Below the pieces are notes generated by a model. That model made no database searches and was not told where the DNA came from. It saw only the letters and a list, made by a program, of their open reading frames with translations. Shown one piece after another: positions 24,666-38,600 of a DNA stretch of 64,000 nucleotides (position 1 is its first letter; each line of letters starts with the position of its first letter). The position numbers and the translations under genes were made by a program. The DNA comes from Strongylocentrotus purpuratus (Eukaryota; Echinodermata; Echinoidea; Camarodonta; Strongylocentrotidae). Location of the stretch: contig NW_022145599.1 of the NCBI RefSeq assembly GCF_000002235.5, positions 6,598,781 to 6,662,780 of the forward strand, written 5' to 3'.

Positions 24666-24834
24666 CTAACAATATTTTGATGACATCTCTCCCAACCAGT
24701 TCCACAATTAAAAATCCTTGTGTCACTTTGGAATGCCTAAACCTTTCTTCCAATCAAAAGCAATAAAGGTACGAACATGAAAACTGAAAAATGTAAACGA
24801 TGGATGGTCAACTGATTGACAAAATGGCATCCAG

Positions 24835-25135
24835 AGGCCTGTCTTCATCAGCTTGAGTAACCGGCTATTTTAACTATCCCGGTCGAAAATTAGCCAGTTA
24901 ATTTGCGTCTTCATCAGCCCGCAGTTGCAATTAGAGAAAATATCCCAAGAAATCTTGGTCTTGTATCCAAAATATCCCGCTATTTGGGAAAAAGCGGGCT
25001 AATTTGTGCCCGTCCGAGCTAGTTTGTCCTGAGCGTATCGGTCTGGTAAAGACGCGATTTTCGAGCTTTGGGATAATATCCAGAGTCTGAAAATAGCAGT
25101 TTATTGGGCAAACTCGAGCTGATGAAAACAGGCCT
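24835..25135. mobile_element. 301-bp MITE, copy 1
   Basis: The ends AGGCCTGTCTTCATCAGCT and AGCTGATGAAAACAGGCCT are inverted repeats. A second copy of exactly the same length lies at 32629-32929. It has subterminal repeats ('ttcatcagc', 'cggctattttaactatccc'). This copy contains the first AATAAA downstream of the PICK1 stop codon. Confidence 0.88.
25100..25105 (-). promoter_or_regulatory. PICK1: Candidate PICK1 polyadenylation signal
   Basis: I found no AATAAA or ATTAAA on the minus strand between the PICK1 stop (26372) and this site. If used, the 3' UTR would be about 1.27 kb, would include the DR1 satellite, and would end inside a MITE. Confidence 0.35.
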
Positions 25136-25364
25136 AATTGGATACACAACGGCCGCTAAGGCTTCATTTTTTTCTTTCAAATTTACGATTATATTTTGAC
25201 AGAGAAAAGGGACATACATTGACGATGATAGGCGTTGAATCTTTTCGAACTAGATGGAACTTCGACTGCGCGCAGTCGAAAATGATGCCTCCGTCATGGA
25301 GCAATTTTACAAACCAAAACAGAAGAAATTTTTCAAATCAATTTCAATTGTAATCCATTATATA

Positions 25365-26240
25365 CATATATGACCCTTTGATCTTTGACCTCATGACCCT
25401 AAAATCTACTCAGTTCATTGGCTCTGCAAGATGTCCTGAGTTAAATAGTAATCCATCTGTCAGTTCTAATGAGAATGCGTTCACAAGCTATTTTTGCATA
25501 CATAATGAGCCCATGACCTTTGACCTTTGACCTCATGACCCAAGAATCTACTCAGTTCATTGGCTCTGCAAGATACATACATGATCTAAGTTTGGCAGGA
25601 GTCCATCAATCTGTTCTAATGATAATGCGATCGCAAGCTATTTTTGCATACATAATGAGCCGCATGACCTTTGACCTTGACCTCATGACCCCAAAATCTA
25701 ATCAGTTCATCGGCTCTGCAAGTAACATACATGACCTAAGTTTGGCAGGAATCCATCAATCGGTTCTTGAGATAACGCGATCACAAGCTGTTTTTGCATA
25801 CATAATGAGCCCTGTGACCTTTGACCTTTCATCTCGTGACCCCAAGATCTAATCAGTTCATCCGCTCTGCAAGATACATACATGACCAAAGTTTGGCAGG
25901 AATCCATCAATCGGTTCTTGAGATGACGCGATCACGAGCTGTTTTTGCATACATAATGAGCCCTGTGACCTTTGACCTTTGACCTCGTGACCCCAAAATC
26001 TAATCAGTTCATCGGCTCTGCAAGATACATACATGACTAAAGTTTGGCAGGAATCCATCTATCGGTTCTTTACATAACGCGATCACGAGCTGTTTTTGCA
26101 TACATAATGAGCCCTGTGACCTTTGACCTTTGACCTCGTGACCCCAAAATCTAATCAGTTCATCGGCTCTGCAAGATACATACATGACTAAAGTTTGGCA
26201 GGAATCCATCAATCGGTTCTTCAGATAACGCGATCACGAG
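25365..26240. repeat. ~150-bp tandem array with DR1-type half-sites
   Basis: About six units, marked by 'ttcatcggctctgcaagata' near 25414, 25557, 25708, 25858, 26008 and 26159. Each carries a cluster based on TGACCT spaced by one T; the best units read TGACCTTTGACCTTTGACCT followed by CGTGACCC. The minus-strand reading AGGTCAAAGGTCA is the classical DR1 nuclear-receptor element. Similarity between units is high, so the array is young or homogenised. Confidence 0.92.
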
Positions 26241-26340
26241 AACGGGACGTACGGACGGACGGACGTACGGACGTACGGACGGACGGACAACCCGAAAACA
26301 TAATGCCTCCGGCTACTTCGTAACGGAGGCATAAAAAGGA
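26241..26340. repeat. GGAC/GTAC tetranucleotide tract and 'gcctccggc' inverted motif
   Basis: A (GGAC)n/(GTAC)n tract at 26250-26290 is followed by 'taatgcctccggctacttcg' and 'taacggaggca', an inverted pair. It forms the proximal end of the DR1 array and probably belongs to the same repeat family. Confidence 0.7.
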
Positions 26341-26371
26341 CATTTCTATGAATCCTGATAACCATTCCATC

Positions 26372-26643
26372 CTACGAAGTATCAATAAGATTCCCCTCCA
26401 TCAGGCTACCCCCACCTCCGCTCCTGTTATTCTCCTCCTCCTCCTCTTCTTCTTCCTCTTCCTCCTCCTCCTCATCATCAAAACCATCGTTGAACTGATC
26501 CGACCTGTCGTAATTGATGGTTGTTCTCAGAAGATCGACCTCGATGGGGAACAGGTCTGTGTTCTTCATCTGCTGGTGGCAATCCTGGAGGTACTGGGTC
26601 ATGGCAGACACAAGACGATGCAGCTGGAATACGATGTCTTGAA
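26372..26643 (-). CDS. PICK1: PICK1 exon 9 (BAR end, acidic tail, stop)
   Basis: 272 nt ending in TAG. Encodes QDIVFQLHRLVSAMTQYLQD, FPIEVDLLRTTINYD, then DD plus 14 Glu, a GGGG stretch and a polar end. The Glu run is a (GAG/GAA)n microsatellite in coding sequence and may vary in length between alleles. Confidence 0.95.
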
Positions 26644-29600
26644 CTGTAACAACAACAACAAAAACAGAAATAGTGAGCATTAGCTGCATTCAACAAAATC
26701 TCAAATCATTCAGTTCTCAGTACACAAATAGTTCATGTCTGCGAGTGCATTAGTGAATATGCACTGCATGCAGGTTAAGTCAAAATGTGATAATGAGCCT
26801 TGTCAAGTTCATTTGACCAATAAGGCATTAATTCTCATTACCAGGTCCCTCGGAGAGGACCTAAAGCCGTCGGCAGTCTGGTTGCTTACTTACAAGCATT
26901 TATGCTTTCTTAGCAGTCAGGTAAAATAACCACCACCAATCAGATTGCCTATATTCTAGAACCAGTTTTTATGATATAAAATATCAACTTTCATTTTCAA
27001 ACTCTCGGTATCAGAAAGTGCTATTCTCAACATATAAATATATCATTATGGCATTAACTTAGCTACTTTATTAATCTCAATTATAAAATGGGTTCAAGAA
27101 TTTAGCCAATGAAAAGCATTGAAATGGATCATGTGTGCATGCATTAATTTGTACCATATGCACAGGGGGAGCATTTTGGTGATAACAACAGTCAATTTCT
27201 CGACTTTATACTTATATTGTAGACCCATCTTATAAAACAAATAATACATGTTTTTAGCTCGTGCATTAGTGATTTCCACAGCACTTGGTTAAGTCACAAT
27301 GAGACGGACAATGAACTCAACAAGTCTTGTTCACTATCCTACTGTGACTTATCCTGCGTACATTGCATATTCACTAATGCACTCGCAAACATGTATTATT
27401 TGTCAATCAAAGCATGCAATAATTTTCTTCTCCCTTGTTAGTTGTTTATTGCATCTGAGTGGAGAGAGATAAACATGTAGAAAGAACATCTAAACGAAGT
27501 TACAATAATAAAGACAATTACCATGCTTTTGATCCAGTAGTTCCATTTTGACCATTACATCTGATCTTAATTTGGCAAACCTAGCCCTTGCTTCTTGACG
27601 ACATCGTAAGATCAATCTGTAAAGAGATACATATAAGAGATACAAATCACAATGATTGCCTTTAACATGAACATGACATCATCTAGTGAAATTCTTTTCA
27701 AGAAATTGACATTTTACGTTTACATATTTTTTTTTTTATAAATATCGCCTCAACTTACTTGCAATAAAACAAAATTAACCTGTTGAATACCAAGTCTGAA
27801 ATAACTCTTGCAGGGGTGTAAAGAATGTGCCTTGTAACAACATCAATTGTATTCAAAGGTTTACAATATCTCCTGAAGCTAAAGAGACTTTCCATGAACT
27901 AAACAAGAACATTCCTCGGGTTAATTTAACTGTAGCATATCAAGATCTCTTCAAACCTTAACTGGGTTTCTTTGAAGCAAGCAAAATACATATCTCCTAT
28001 GTTTTGGCCACTGTTATGTTCTCCCTCCAAATCTTACCTTATTTTCACTGAACCAAACCAATACATTCCTTCAAACTTATGCTACTTACATTGAACTTGA
28101 TAAGGGAAGCATATAAACATATATTACCTAACATAACAATAATTCAAGACAACTTACAAATTATTTCATTAATCAAAAAGAGATATTTCTCTACTCTATA
28201 CTTGAGCACTCCGATGTTTTCTCGTTGGTACAAAGCATGGAATCTATCCTTACCTATACTCATAGTTGCCTGTCTCCACTCTGTAGAGAGGTTCTCCTAA
28301 TGTAGCATACGCATATTCCTCATCATCCATCTCCTTCACTTTCAAGCAGTATGACTGAAAATTAGAGCAGAAATAGTATGAAAATGTAATCATATATATT
28401 ACTTCTATAAAGTACTACTGCATATTACATGCATCAAACACACATTGAACTCAGTATCACAGCAGGGTAAGGGGCACATTCAACATCAGGGGGGGGGGGG
28501 GGGCGTTTCACAAAACTTGTCATCAGTGAGAAATGACAGTTTGTGTTAAAAGCTCCCAAAATCCTTGCTTTCGATTGGTTATCAGCAGAATTGTCACTGA
28601 TTTTTGTCATTGAAAAAAGGCTTAGTGAAATGCCCCCCAAATTCAAGCAGTATGACTTCATGCTGGCTTTGAAATAGTACAGATTCACTAAGAGATCACT
28701 TTAATCAGAGCCCCTGCAATTTGTCAGGGGAAAAATGAAATCATTGAATTTTCAACATGAAGATTTTCAAACTATACTATTAAAACACAATTGGAAGTTT
28801 GTCTAGTGCGCATCCTGAGAAGAAATTTGATCTCTTTTTAGTGAAAACACAGCTGAACTTGAGCAAGTCATACACCTGTACTTACAGTATGACACGGGCT
28901 AAGGAAACTATGAATATCATTCTGTCCCTCAGATAGGATGTCTAATGGAAGTCTCACATGAAGGTAACCCTCACACTACCACACTAAGCATGTTAAGTAT
29001 TCATTGCTCTCTTCATAAAAAGTAAAAGGAATTTCCTAATAAGAAGGAAGGACCAGAAAATCACATTGGTTGAGTTTGCTTTTCCCCTCCCAGGCACAGG
29101 GGATGTAGCATACTTAATAACAAGAGACAGAAATACTCACCAGGTATTCAAACTTGGTATCTGCGTATTTCTTGATGGTGAGCTTGGTGTCTGGAATGGC
29201 TTTTGTCAAGAAGGTACCCAGGTCCGATAGCATCTGTAGAGGAATAACATTAAATGATAAGATCTCAAAATTAAATTCAGGTCAACAACATTAGTTATTT
29301 GGTATATAATAGAGGAGGCGTGTTAGCTCAGTTGGTAGATCAGTGGTCTCAGCCAGTGGTCTCATAATCTGGCGACCCGGGTTCAAAACCAAGTCGATGC
29401 GCTAGTGCCCTTTGGTAAGGCATTAATCCTCATTATCAGGTCCCTAGGAGAGGACCTAAAGCCGCCAGTCCTTGGGTTGCTTACTAACAAGCATTTATGC
29501 TTTTTTAGCAGTCAGGTAAAATAACCACCACCACTAACAATATTCAGTTCTTGTATAGCCATATCACAATTAAACATATCTATATCAATTTTACTTCCGT

Positions 29601-32600
29601 TTTAATCAGTTTGCTCCCAGTCTCAAGAAGCTCATATTTAGCTCCTGATGGAGCCTGTTCAGGGGAGGCTGAAATGAAATATTTATGACCACTGACATAC
29701 GTGACTTGGATATTGTTGGAGTTTTACAATTACATTGGATTTTCTGTTATTACAGATAAAATCAACAAATTATAAAATTTATTGAAATAAGAAGCAAGAA
29801 ACAGCAACAAGATCTGTAATACTAACTTTACAATGAGCAGAACTCAACAGAACTGAATTGAAATTAATGTCAGGAAAGAGCTCAACATTAAATCACTGTT
29901 TGTTATCACTGCTATCAATCTGGATCTATCCTTTGGGGAAGCCCCACAGAGGAGCCTATCATTAAAAAAGATTTAATTTTTGGTCTCCCTCAGCCATTTG
30001 TTTAGAAAAATCAACTCCTTTAATATTTTAATTGTTCACATTGCGAAAACTGAAAGATATCTATAGTTCATGTTTTTTGTTTAACTTGCCATGATTCTAT
30101 TTTAGTGGGTTTATAAGGAACTGAAATGGATTGATCTAAGATTATCTGACATTAGAGGAAAAAAAAACATGGTAGCCTTACTGGTTTGACAGTGCGGAGC
30201 AATCTGATTCCAAACTTCTCCATGTTCCGATGAGCATCTCCAAACTTAGTGAAGGCATCACTAGCCTTGGGTTGAATCTCTCTTGCACCAATCAAGCAAA
30301 AGATATCACCAAACGCTGTTCAGAAGAAATACATCAGAAATTGATGAGCTATTATTTTAAGGCCTGCATCTTTTTACGGAAATCTTTAAATCAGTTATTA
30401 CTCTTTTATTATTAAACAGATCTTCAAAATTATTCTACAATACCCATATTTGGTTCTATTATTATAAAAAATAGTAAAACTTTCATGATTCCCAAAATGA
30501 AAATGGAAAATGAATATTTAATTTCAAGGTACACAAACAATACTGTACTTCACGAAACTTTTATTTCACCCAAATATCTACTATAGCATTTTCTACCTTA
30601 AATTTACTAACTTTTTTATGGCCCACTTTTAAAGGGTGTGTAGCATGACGAGACTACATGTATGTGTCTTTCCCGTTGCGTGACTTGGGGCCGATCGGGT
30701 ATAATACGACTACGGATATGGCATCGGCAGTATTCACACGTGTGCAACATACACGAAACCGAAGCGTGAGGAGAACTTTGGTCTGTTTCCCAAACGCTAG
30801 CGCGCGCTGACCGTTAATCAATCCCATTCGTTTACGTGCAGTTGTCCAAAAGAAGTCATAGATGGCGTAAACCAGTATTTGCCATGCTACACCCCCTTTA
30901 AAAGTTTACTTTTTTGTCTCACCATTTTTTTTCCTACATATGTGTCCCCATGACATATATCTAATGGATGCTTATATGCTTACCTCTATGAGTACTAGAC
31001 ATTTCATAGAAGATCTTGAGTAGCTTCTTGGTGTGGTCCATGAGTCCCTTGTAAAGGCGTGATGTCTTATTCAGCTCATCCAGTCTCTTAATCAAAACAT
31101 CTAGGAGAACAAAATTAAACGGAATAGATTTATTCATGATAAAGAACCTCATCAATTACCTTCAATAAAAACTGATTATATTATGAAAGCATTGATAGAA
31201 TGGGATCTCAAGGTCAAGAAAATAGACTTGTTTGAGCTATTATCCCAAGTCATTATAGCCTTTGCGTGTTGGTCCTCAAACATCCAGATGTAAGGCCAAT
31301 TAATAGGCTAAATCTTGATGAAGATGCACTAACACTGCCGTTGTGTTTATAAACATAAAACATGGATTTCATGTCTCCCACAACGTGCATGCTCTGTAAT
31401 TGGGTTGAAATTGATTCATGCTGGTATTGTTTATCTGCGGCTTATGAAGCCAAGGAATTTTAAAAGAATAAGTTCTCTTTAAAGGGATTGGGCATCTTTT
31501 GTCTCAGATTCTTAACAAAATCTTGGATTCAGCTCATGCTGCATTCATAATTATAAACCTATAGGTCAGTCAGGAATCCCATGACTTTTACAAGCCGATC
31601 GCCCCTCTGATTATCAAGATATTTATGATTGGAATTCGAAATTTCAAGAACGTTTTTCAATGATTTAAAGTTTTTTGAGGCACTTTATCATCATTTTGAA
31701 CAACTTACCATTACATAGGATGGCTCTACTGAGACCCAGAGCATCCGCAGTGGAGGAGCTTAGATTCTCAACCATACGATGCTTGGCCTTCTTGAGAGCA
31801 ATGTCCAATCCTTTGCCTTCCTTCGTGTCTGCTTTGAGGCTGTTATAGCTGATTATTACCTCACTCTAGCAATATAAAAGAAGATAAAAACTTGGAAGTG
31901 AGAACCCTTCCTGTGCCACAACTATTTTATCTAATAAATCAACTTTCCTAAGTGAAAGAGTGACTTGATGTACAGTCAAACCTGTCTACAGTGACCGCCC
32001 AAAGGAAACACAAAAAGTGGTCTTTGTAGACAGGTTCCTTTAGTACATGATTCTATGAGAAACCATTTTCAAGGGAAACAAGAAATGCGCTTGTTGTAGA
32101 CAGGTGGTCTTTGTAAACAGGTGGTCACTAAAGCAGGTTTGACTGTAGTTTGTTTAGTTGCTAAAGTGGGTATAACATATCTTTCAGGATACTTAAGTGT
32201 ACCTAAGAAGAATCTGTATCTGATCATAATTTATTCTTGGGCAGGATTTGAGGGTCCAAGGCTAGGAGGGGTTTAGGACATGCTGATATCGTCCTGGCAA
32301 CTTAAAACTTTATAAGCTAAAATTTCACAAACATGCATTTTAAATTTTTAATTAATGAATTTTGTATGACACGTGCTCTTTATGAAAATTCCTCTGTCAT
32401 CAATATCCAAACACTAACCAAAGTTTTAACTTCAACCCAGCCCAAACTATACCTACCCCTAACCCTGAACCTAATCTGCATCCCAATCCCAATCCCGACC
32501 CTATCCTACTATTTCAGATAAACCTGGCCATGGGTCTATTAAGACTATGTTTAAGAAAGGAAAGCTTAGGTCTTGAGAGACTTCTTTTGTTAAACCTCAT

Positions 32601-35577
32601 TATGAAAAAATAGCTTAAACCCATCTTTAGGCCTGTCTTCATCAGCTCTAGTTTGCCAAACAACCCGCTATTTTCTGACTCAATTGCATCTTCACCAGAC
32701 CGATACGCTCATCACAAACTAGCTCAGACGGGTGCAAATTAGCCCACAATTTCCCAAATAGCAGAATATTTAGGAACAAGACCAAAACTTCTCGGGATAT
32801 TTTCTCGCCAAAATATCCTGCTAATTGCAACTGCTGGTTGATGAAGACGCAAATTAACTGGCTAATTTATGATTGGGATAGTTAAAATAGCAGGTTATTT
32901 GGCAAACTCGAGCTGATGAGGACAAGCCTAAAGGGTTGAAATTTAAGTAGAATATTGGCCAATATATTTAATGACTTAAACCATGACATGAACCAGATAT
33001 CAGGGGGGTGTTTCACAAAGATCCTAAGTTGAATTTATCTCTAAGTTGGACCTAAAAATTATGGAAAGCCATTAGCATCTTTGAAAATATTTTGTAAAAC
33101 TTATTTTAAACAGCATAAAATGTTGATTCAAACCATCATATTTCCTATCATCAAAGAGATTTCATGTTCTAGATACAGTATGTGAAATTTATGAAAAGTC
33201 TAAAATACATGAATTTTTGGTTTTGAATATATGTTATTTTAAGGCTACAAATGGCTTTCCATAATATTTAAGTCCAACTTAGAGTTAAGTTTGACTTACG
33301 ATCTTTGTGAAACACCCCCAGATCAATGTCCCAGATACATACCTTGAGAGCTTGAATCATCCTGGCCACTTCCACTTTGGTCCTTCCCTTGACAGACTTC
33401 TTATTAACCCCAACAATCTCATCTCCAGCGTTGAGGAGTTTACTCTTGGCAGCAGGGGTGTTGTCAAACACCTGTACGATGTACAGACAGGGGCAAAGTG
33501 GCGCCCCTCCACCGATACTGATACCAACAAGGTTCTGACTGTCCTTCACCAGCTTGGCAGTCCCTGGTATGGCCTCCATACCCCTGAAAATATAATAATA
33601 ATATAATAATAATAAAACTCAGTTTTTATATAGCACTTATTACAATCACTAAGCGGTTCCAAACTTGGAGATTTTTACCCAGGCTGTAGCTGTTCTGCCA
33701 TTACGGCGCTCTAGAAATTCAAAGAATTAATTCCTGCCAGGTACCCATTTACATAACCTGGGTTGAGTGTGGAAAATGTAGATCAATGTCTTGCCAAAGG
33801 ACATTAGTGCCACGGCGGGCTTCAAATCGCTGACAATGTATGATAAAAATATCTATAATTACAAGGAGAATTTTTTTTTCTTTCAATTTTACACTGGTTG
33901 ACACAGGTGTGGAGTGTATTATGAAGTCCTTTCTAATCATTAAAAAATATTATTCAAACAAATATATGTATTAGGGTCATGCTTTGTAGATTGGATTGAA
34001 AGCAAATATGTTCAAATAACATCCAAAATAAAACTTTTTACAGAACCCAAAGTAGTATGTTCATATCTGGCCTATATTTCTTGGGAATTAAATACTAGCT
34101 GTGTAGAAAGAAAATAAGACACTATCTAGAGTCTTGCTATGGAACAACCTCCCCCTCAATATTCGTAACGCCCCGACCGTCGATTCATTCAAATCACATC
34201 TGAAGACATTTATGTTCATCCAATAGTCTGTAATTGTATGCTACACTGTAGTTTATGTCAAATGATGTTATTTTCTTACATACAATAAAAGATCGTAATT
34301 ATTTAACTATTATAATTGTGTTCATAAGTTTATATCATTTATATTGTATCTGATTTTGTTATCATTGTATATGATATGAATATATGTTAATCCATGCATA
34401 ATTAAATCTGGAGATTAATCATGTAATTTATTGATTGCTGTAAAGCGCATAGAGAATTTATTATTATGCGCTATATAAAAATGACTTTATTATTATTATT
34501 TTATATCCTGAGATTGGACAATGACTCTAATGAAAGAAGAACAAATATCATCACTATAACTCTTAAAAGTGACATATCAATTCTCTTTGATTTAAAAGTA
34601 TACATGTAGATACATAATCAAATTGAAGCAATGGTCCCTTTACAGGGGAAAAATACACAGGGGCTCGGGGCAAATTAGCCCCCAAAATGCCAAAAAGAGC
34701 CCCTGAAAGTCATAAAAGAGCACCCAAAATTGCATAGAGTTCAATTCAAAACAAAATAAAGAGTGTTATTTTCATGCAGGCAAGCTTGAAAAGTAACCCC
34801 CGAAATGTTAAAAATATTTTTCCCTGTCCCTTTAATACTGTTCCCATACTAGATGTACATGTACATCAGTATAAATGCATGTGTGTGATTGTTATTCACA
34901 TTTATGTATGTATGTATTTGTCAAAGAGATTCCAAAGTACAAGGGCATACATGTAAGGTAATATACTGCAGCACAATACAGGTATGGAGATACATGTACA
35001 TGTATATCAAACAGAATGAATACATTGCTAACAATCACAGGAATGCAAACAACCAAATAGGTCATGGGGAACAGGCTATATAGCTTGAAGCAAACCAGTC
35101 TGTACAATCAGTCATACAGTTAATCAAATAATGAAATATTTTGAAGAATATATACAGAAATCAGTTAAATAACAGTATACACTCATACACTTTCCAATAT
35201 ATTTTGATTTCCTACTGCATGATCTTGCACCATGTGCAATATGTATCCTGTACATAATGTAGTTTAGAAGAAAATAAAACCGCTATTGCATTAACTACTT
35301 ACCAGCATAATTTAAAATATAAAAATGTCTCAAATCACCAGTCGATCAGTACAATGTAATTTTTATATTGAAGAAAACCACAGCATTTAATGATTTTTTC
35401 TTTGGTCTCAAGTGCACTTACATGTACATCATGATAAACCAGACATCTCTATACCCGGTAGATAAAACTAAGGTTAATAGCTGGAACTAAATGAAAATCA
35501 GACAGGAAGAAACAAAAGCATTTTGATTGGCTGCTTTGAATTATTCAAATTATTCAAAAGTTAATTCTGAGTTCTGA

Positions 35578-35610
<33 letters not shown>

Positions 35611-38600
35611 CCCCACCCTCTTTCACTCACTCTGTCTGTCTCTGTCTCTGTCTCTCTAATATGTCTCTCTCTCTCTCTCCCCCCCCCCCCCCTCTCTCTC
35701 TCTCTTTCTCTATCTCTCTCTTTCATGTACATGTACATGAAAGGGGAAATCTCAAAATAACAGCAGACATTTAACGTTCTAAATTTACCTTGGCACAGTG
35801 GAAGACATCATGTTACATGTAAGTTTGAAATTCAGGTCCAGTCTCCCCTAGAAAATGCAACAATCCTCCCATAGACAACAATCCAGATAACGGTTACTAT
35901 TTAACCAGTTGTAACACTAAAGATAAGATCTACATGTAACTTGGTGTAAGTCTTCCATAGTCCCATCGCTAGGTAAACAGGGAATGAATCCACAGATTCT
36001 CGCTTCATGCCATTTATCGATGTATCATGTGATATATGCACATTGATATGCACACCTGCTGTGTCCTAACATAAAATCAGAAATCTAAGAATATCCCCTT
36101 TGTGAATATGAAACGAATAGGAAAATAACTTTGTCTCTTATGACCAGCTGCCTTGACATGTACTGTACACACTACACACAGAGACCTTAAAAGACTAACA
36201 CCTGCAAAAGACTACCTGCATAATGCAGCCAGAGCCCAGCTGTGGGCTAAATCTGACACAAATGTAGTCTGTTTGAATTTGTGAAAAGCAAAGAGCAAAC
36301 AACAAGGAGGATTTGACCTAGATTATATGATAATGTATTACAATAAATGATCATTACTACCAGGACCTTCCGGTAGTAAATTAATCATTCAGCTTTGACA
36401 AAACAAAATACCTCAAAGTTGGTCATGTGCTGCAGTTAAAAATAAAAGAATCATTCACCTATAAATTAGATATTGGCACAGTGCATGCTACATGTACATG
36501 TACATGTAAGTAAACAACTTTAGCAGAGCCTATTAACATGTATTACTGGTCTACATCAGTTTCTAAAAGAAAACCTTTGATAAAAATATTTCAAATATCT
36601 TCAACGACCTGATTAACATGGAGATCTTAGTTGACCTGAGTAAATCACCCCGCCCAGTGCCCATCAACAATGTAAATATGATAATGATGAAACTTACAGC
36701 TTATCTTCACAGGCCATAAAACCATCAATGGTTTGTACCACCTCCACAGGCATAATGTTGTCTTAATGAAATCACTTCTGAATGACAAAAAAAATATTGT
36801 TTTTGATTCTTCTTTTGTACTATTTTCAGTTCTTCATCAATGAGTACTGAAAGTTGCAGTCATACACTGTATGACTGTTGAGAAAAAAAGTACATCAAGT
36901 GAAGAATTATTTCCTGAAGTGACTCTACTTCTGTTTGTACTCGTTATCCTAGTTACTGGAAGACATGCTCATTAGTGATCTGAAGATTTTCCAAAGTTTA
37001 TGAACAGCATAACTGTAGTATCATTGCCTCCATAATCATAAGTCACTAATCCACTGTGCATGAAATGATAGGTGCACATGCAATCCAGTATGAATCATAA
37101 AGTTTCAACAATGCGAGTCAAATCATGACAAATGAGCCATCTTGAAAACTATCTCGGTATCCAACTTCCAACTTTTCAGTCCCTGGGTTCTGTTCCACAA
37201 TTCCAGTTCCGCACAGACATTCTTTGAAACTTGTTTTTAAACTTAGTTTATAAGCTAGCTTCAAATATGTTTCTGCATGCACAATAAACAGTTGAATTTG
37301 AATAACAGTTAAAGCATATCAGCTTACAACAAGTATCCATCAAGCATATCCTCAACTAGCAGACTGTACACTGTACAGGCCTCTCTTGATACAAAAATAT
37401 ACTCCACAAGAAGTGTTTTTGTGCTGGTATCTGAGATCAATAGACAGTTTTCATACAATAAAAGAGATCTGACTGCCAGAGCGTGGCCGATCCTTTCATC
37501 ATGACTCCGAGTTCCCAGTTCGACAAGAGTTTCGGCTGAAACTTTGATCAATGAAGCTTATAAAGCAGCAAAGAAACAAAATGTACCGAGCCAAACTACT
37601 TCAAAGAATCTTAAAGTTGAGTGTCACTTCACCCTTTTTACATGTTTGCAAATCATATTCGTGTAAACAGAAATTGAAGTGCATGAACTAATCTCCAACA
37701 TGCATAACCCAAGACCAACAATCATCTACAACATCCAGCCTACTGTATAAGGCTACATGTGCATGTAAAGCAACAGTGCTAGAACAAAATAAGTCTTCTT
37801 TGACATGCAAATGAGGGAGATACAATACAATAGAATTTGGTATTGATTAGTAGTTGAATAGAAAGTGTTTTGCATTGTCATATTACCTCAAGGCTTTCAC
37901 CAATGTAACAGCGATGTAGGATAGGATTAATTTATAAGGTAATCCTACAAATACAGCGGCACATCTATATGTGGACTCGTCTAATAAACAAGAACCGTTT
38001 AGTATGATACCACAGCGTGTGTGTGTCTGTGTGAGACAGTCATCTTTAAAGGAGTTTTGTTTTGATGGCTTTACCTCTTGTTTATGGAGATCAAAAGCAT
38101 AGTTCATAAATATAATAAAAACAGACCGTTGTAAAAGGGAACAATCGTTGTGCTTGGCGCTCTCTTCACAACATACATGTAGGTGGGTCAACAGACACAT
38201 AGTGCTAACTGGGGTGCCATTACTTTGGGATTCATAGATGTACAGTCAGCAAGCTCCAGTGAACAAAAGAGTTTTTAATTCACATGCTTGCTTTTAAAAG
38301 CAAGGGTCTTTTTTTAATGTTTTTCATGAATGTATAAATATAAGATAAATAGATAAGTTAAGTTGAAAAAATCGACAGAATAAGAGAGTCACAGTTTTTA
38401 TTGATCAAACACAAATTGGCAACTCTAAGATTCCTTTTTGAGCAGAGCTCTCTCAATGTGTTGTACAAAGAATCAAGATATACCCCCACTCGGTGCCTAA
38501 AGTAATAAATAATTTGTAAATCTATAACATACATGTAGAGGGGCATGTTCAGCAAAATGTCCATTAATTATATCTGGTTTACATGCAGGTACCGGTAAAA

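Noticed and set aside
29315..29390. Functional tRNA-Met gene
   Set aside because: It has A- and B-box matches and a CAT anticodon, but no acceptor stem, a duplicated anticodon arm, and a SINE body and tail follow.
32400..32520. Interstitial telomere-like tract
   Set aside because: It has a CCTAACCC-like hexamer rhythm but no run of exact CCCTAA repeats; better seen as degenerate simple sequence.
37883..38200. 105-codon ORF in PICK1 intron 1
   Set aside because: No domain or splice context; length is compatible with chance in this composition.
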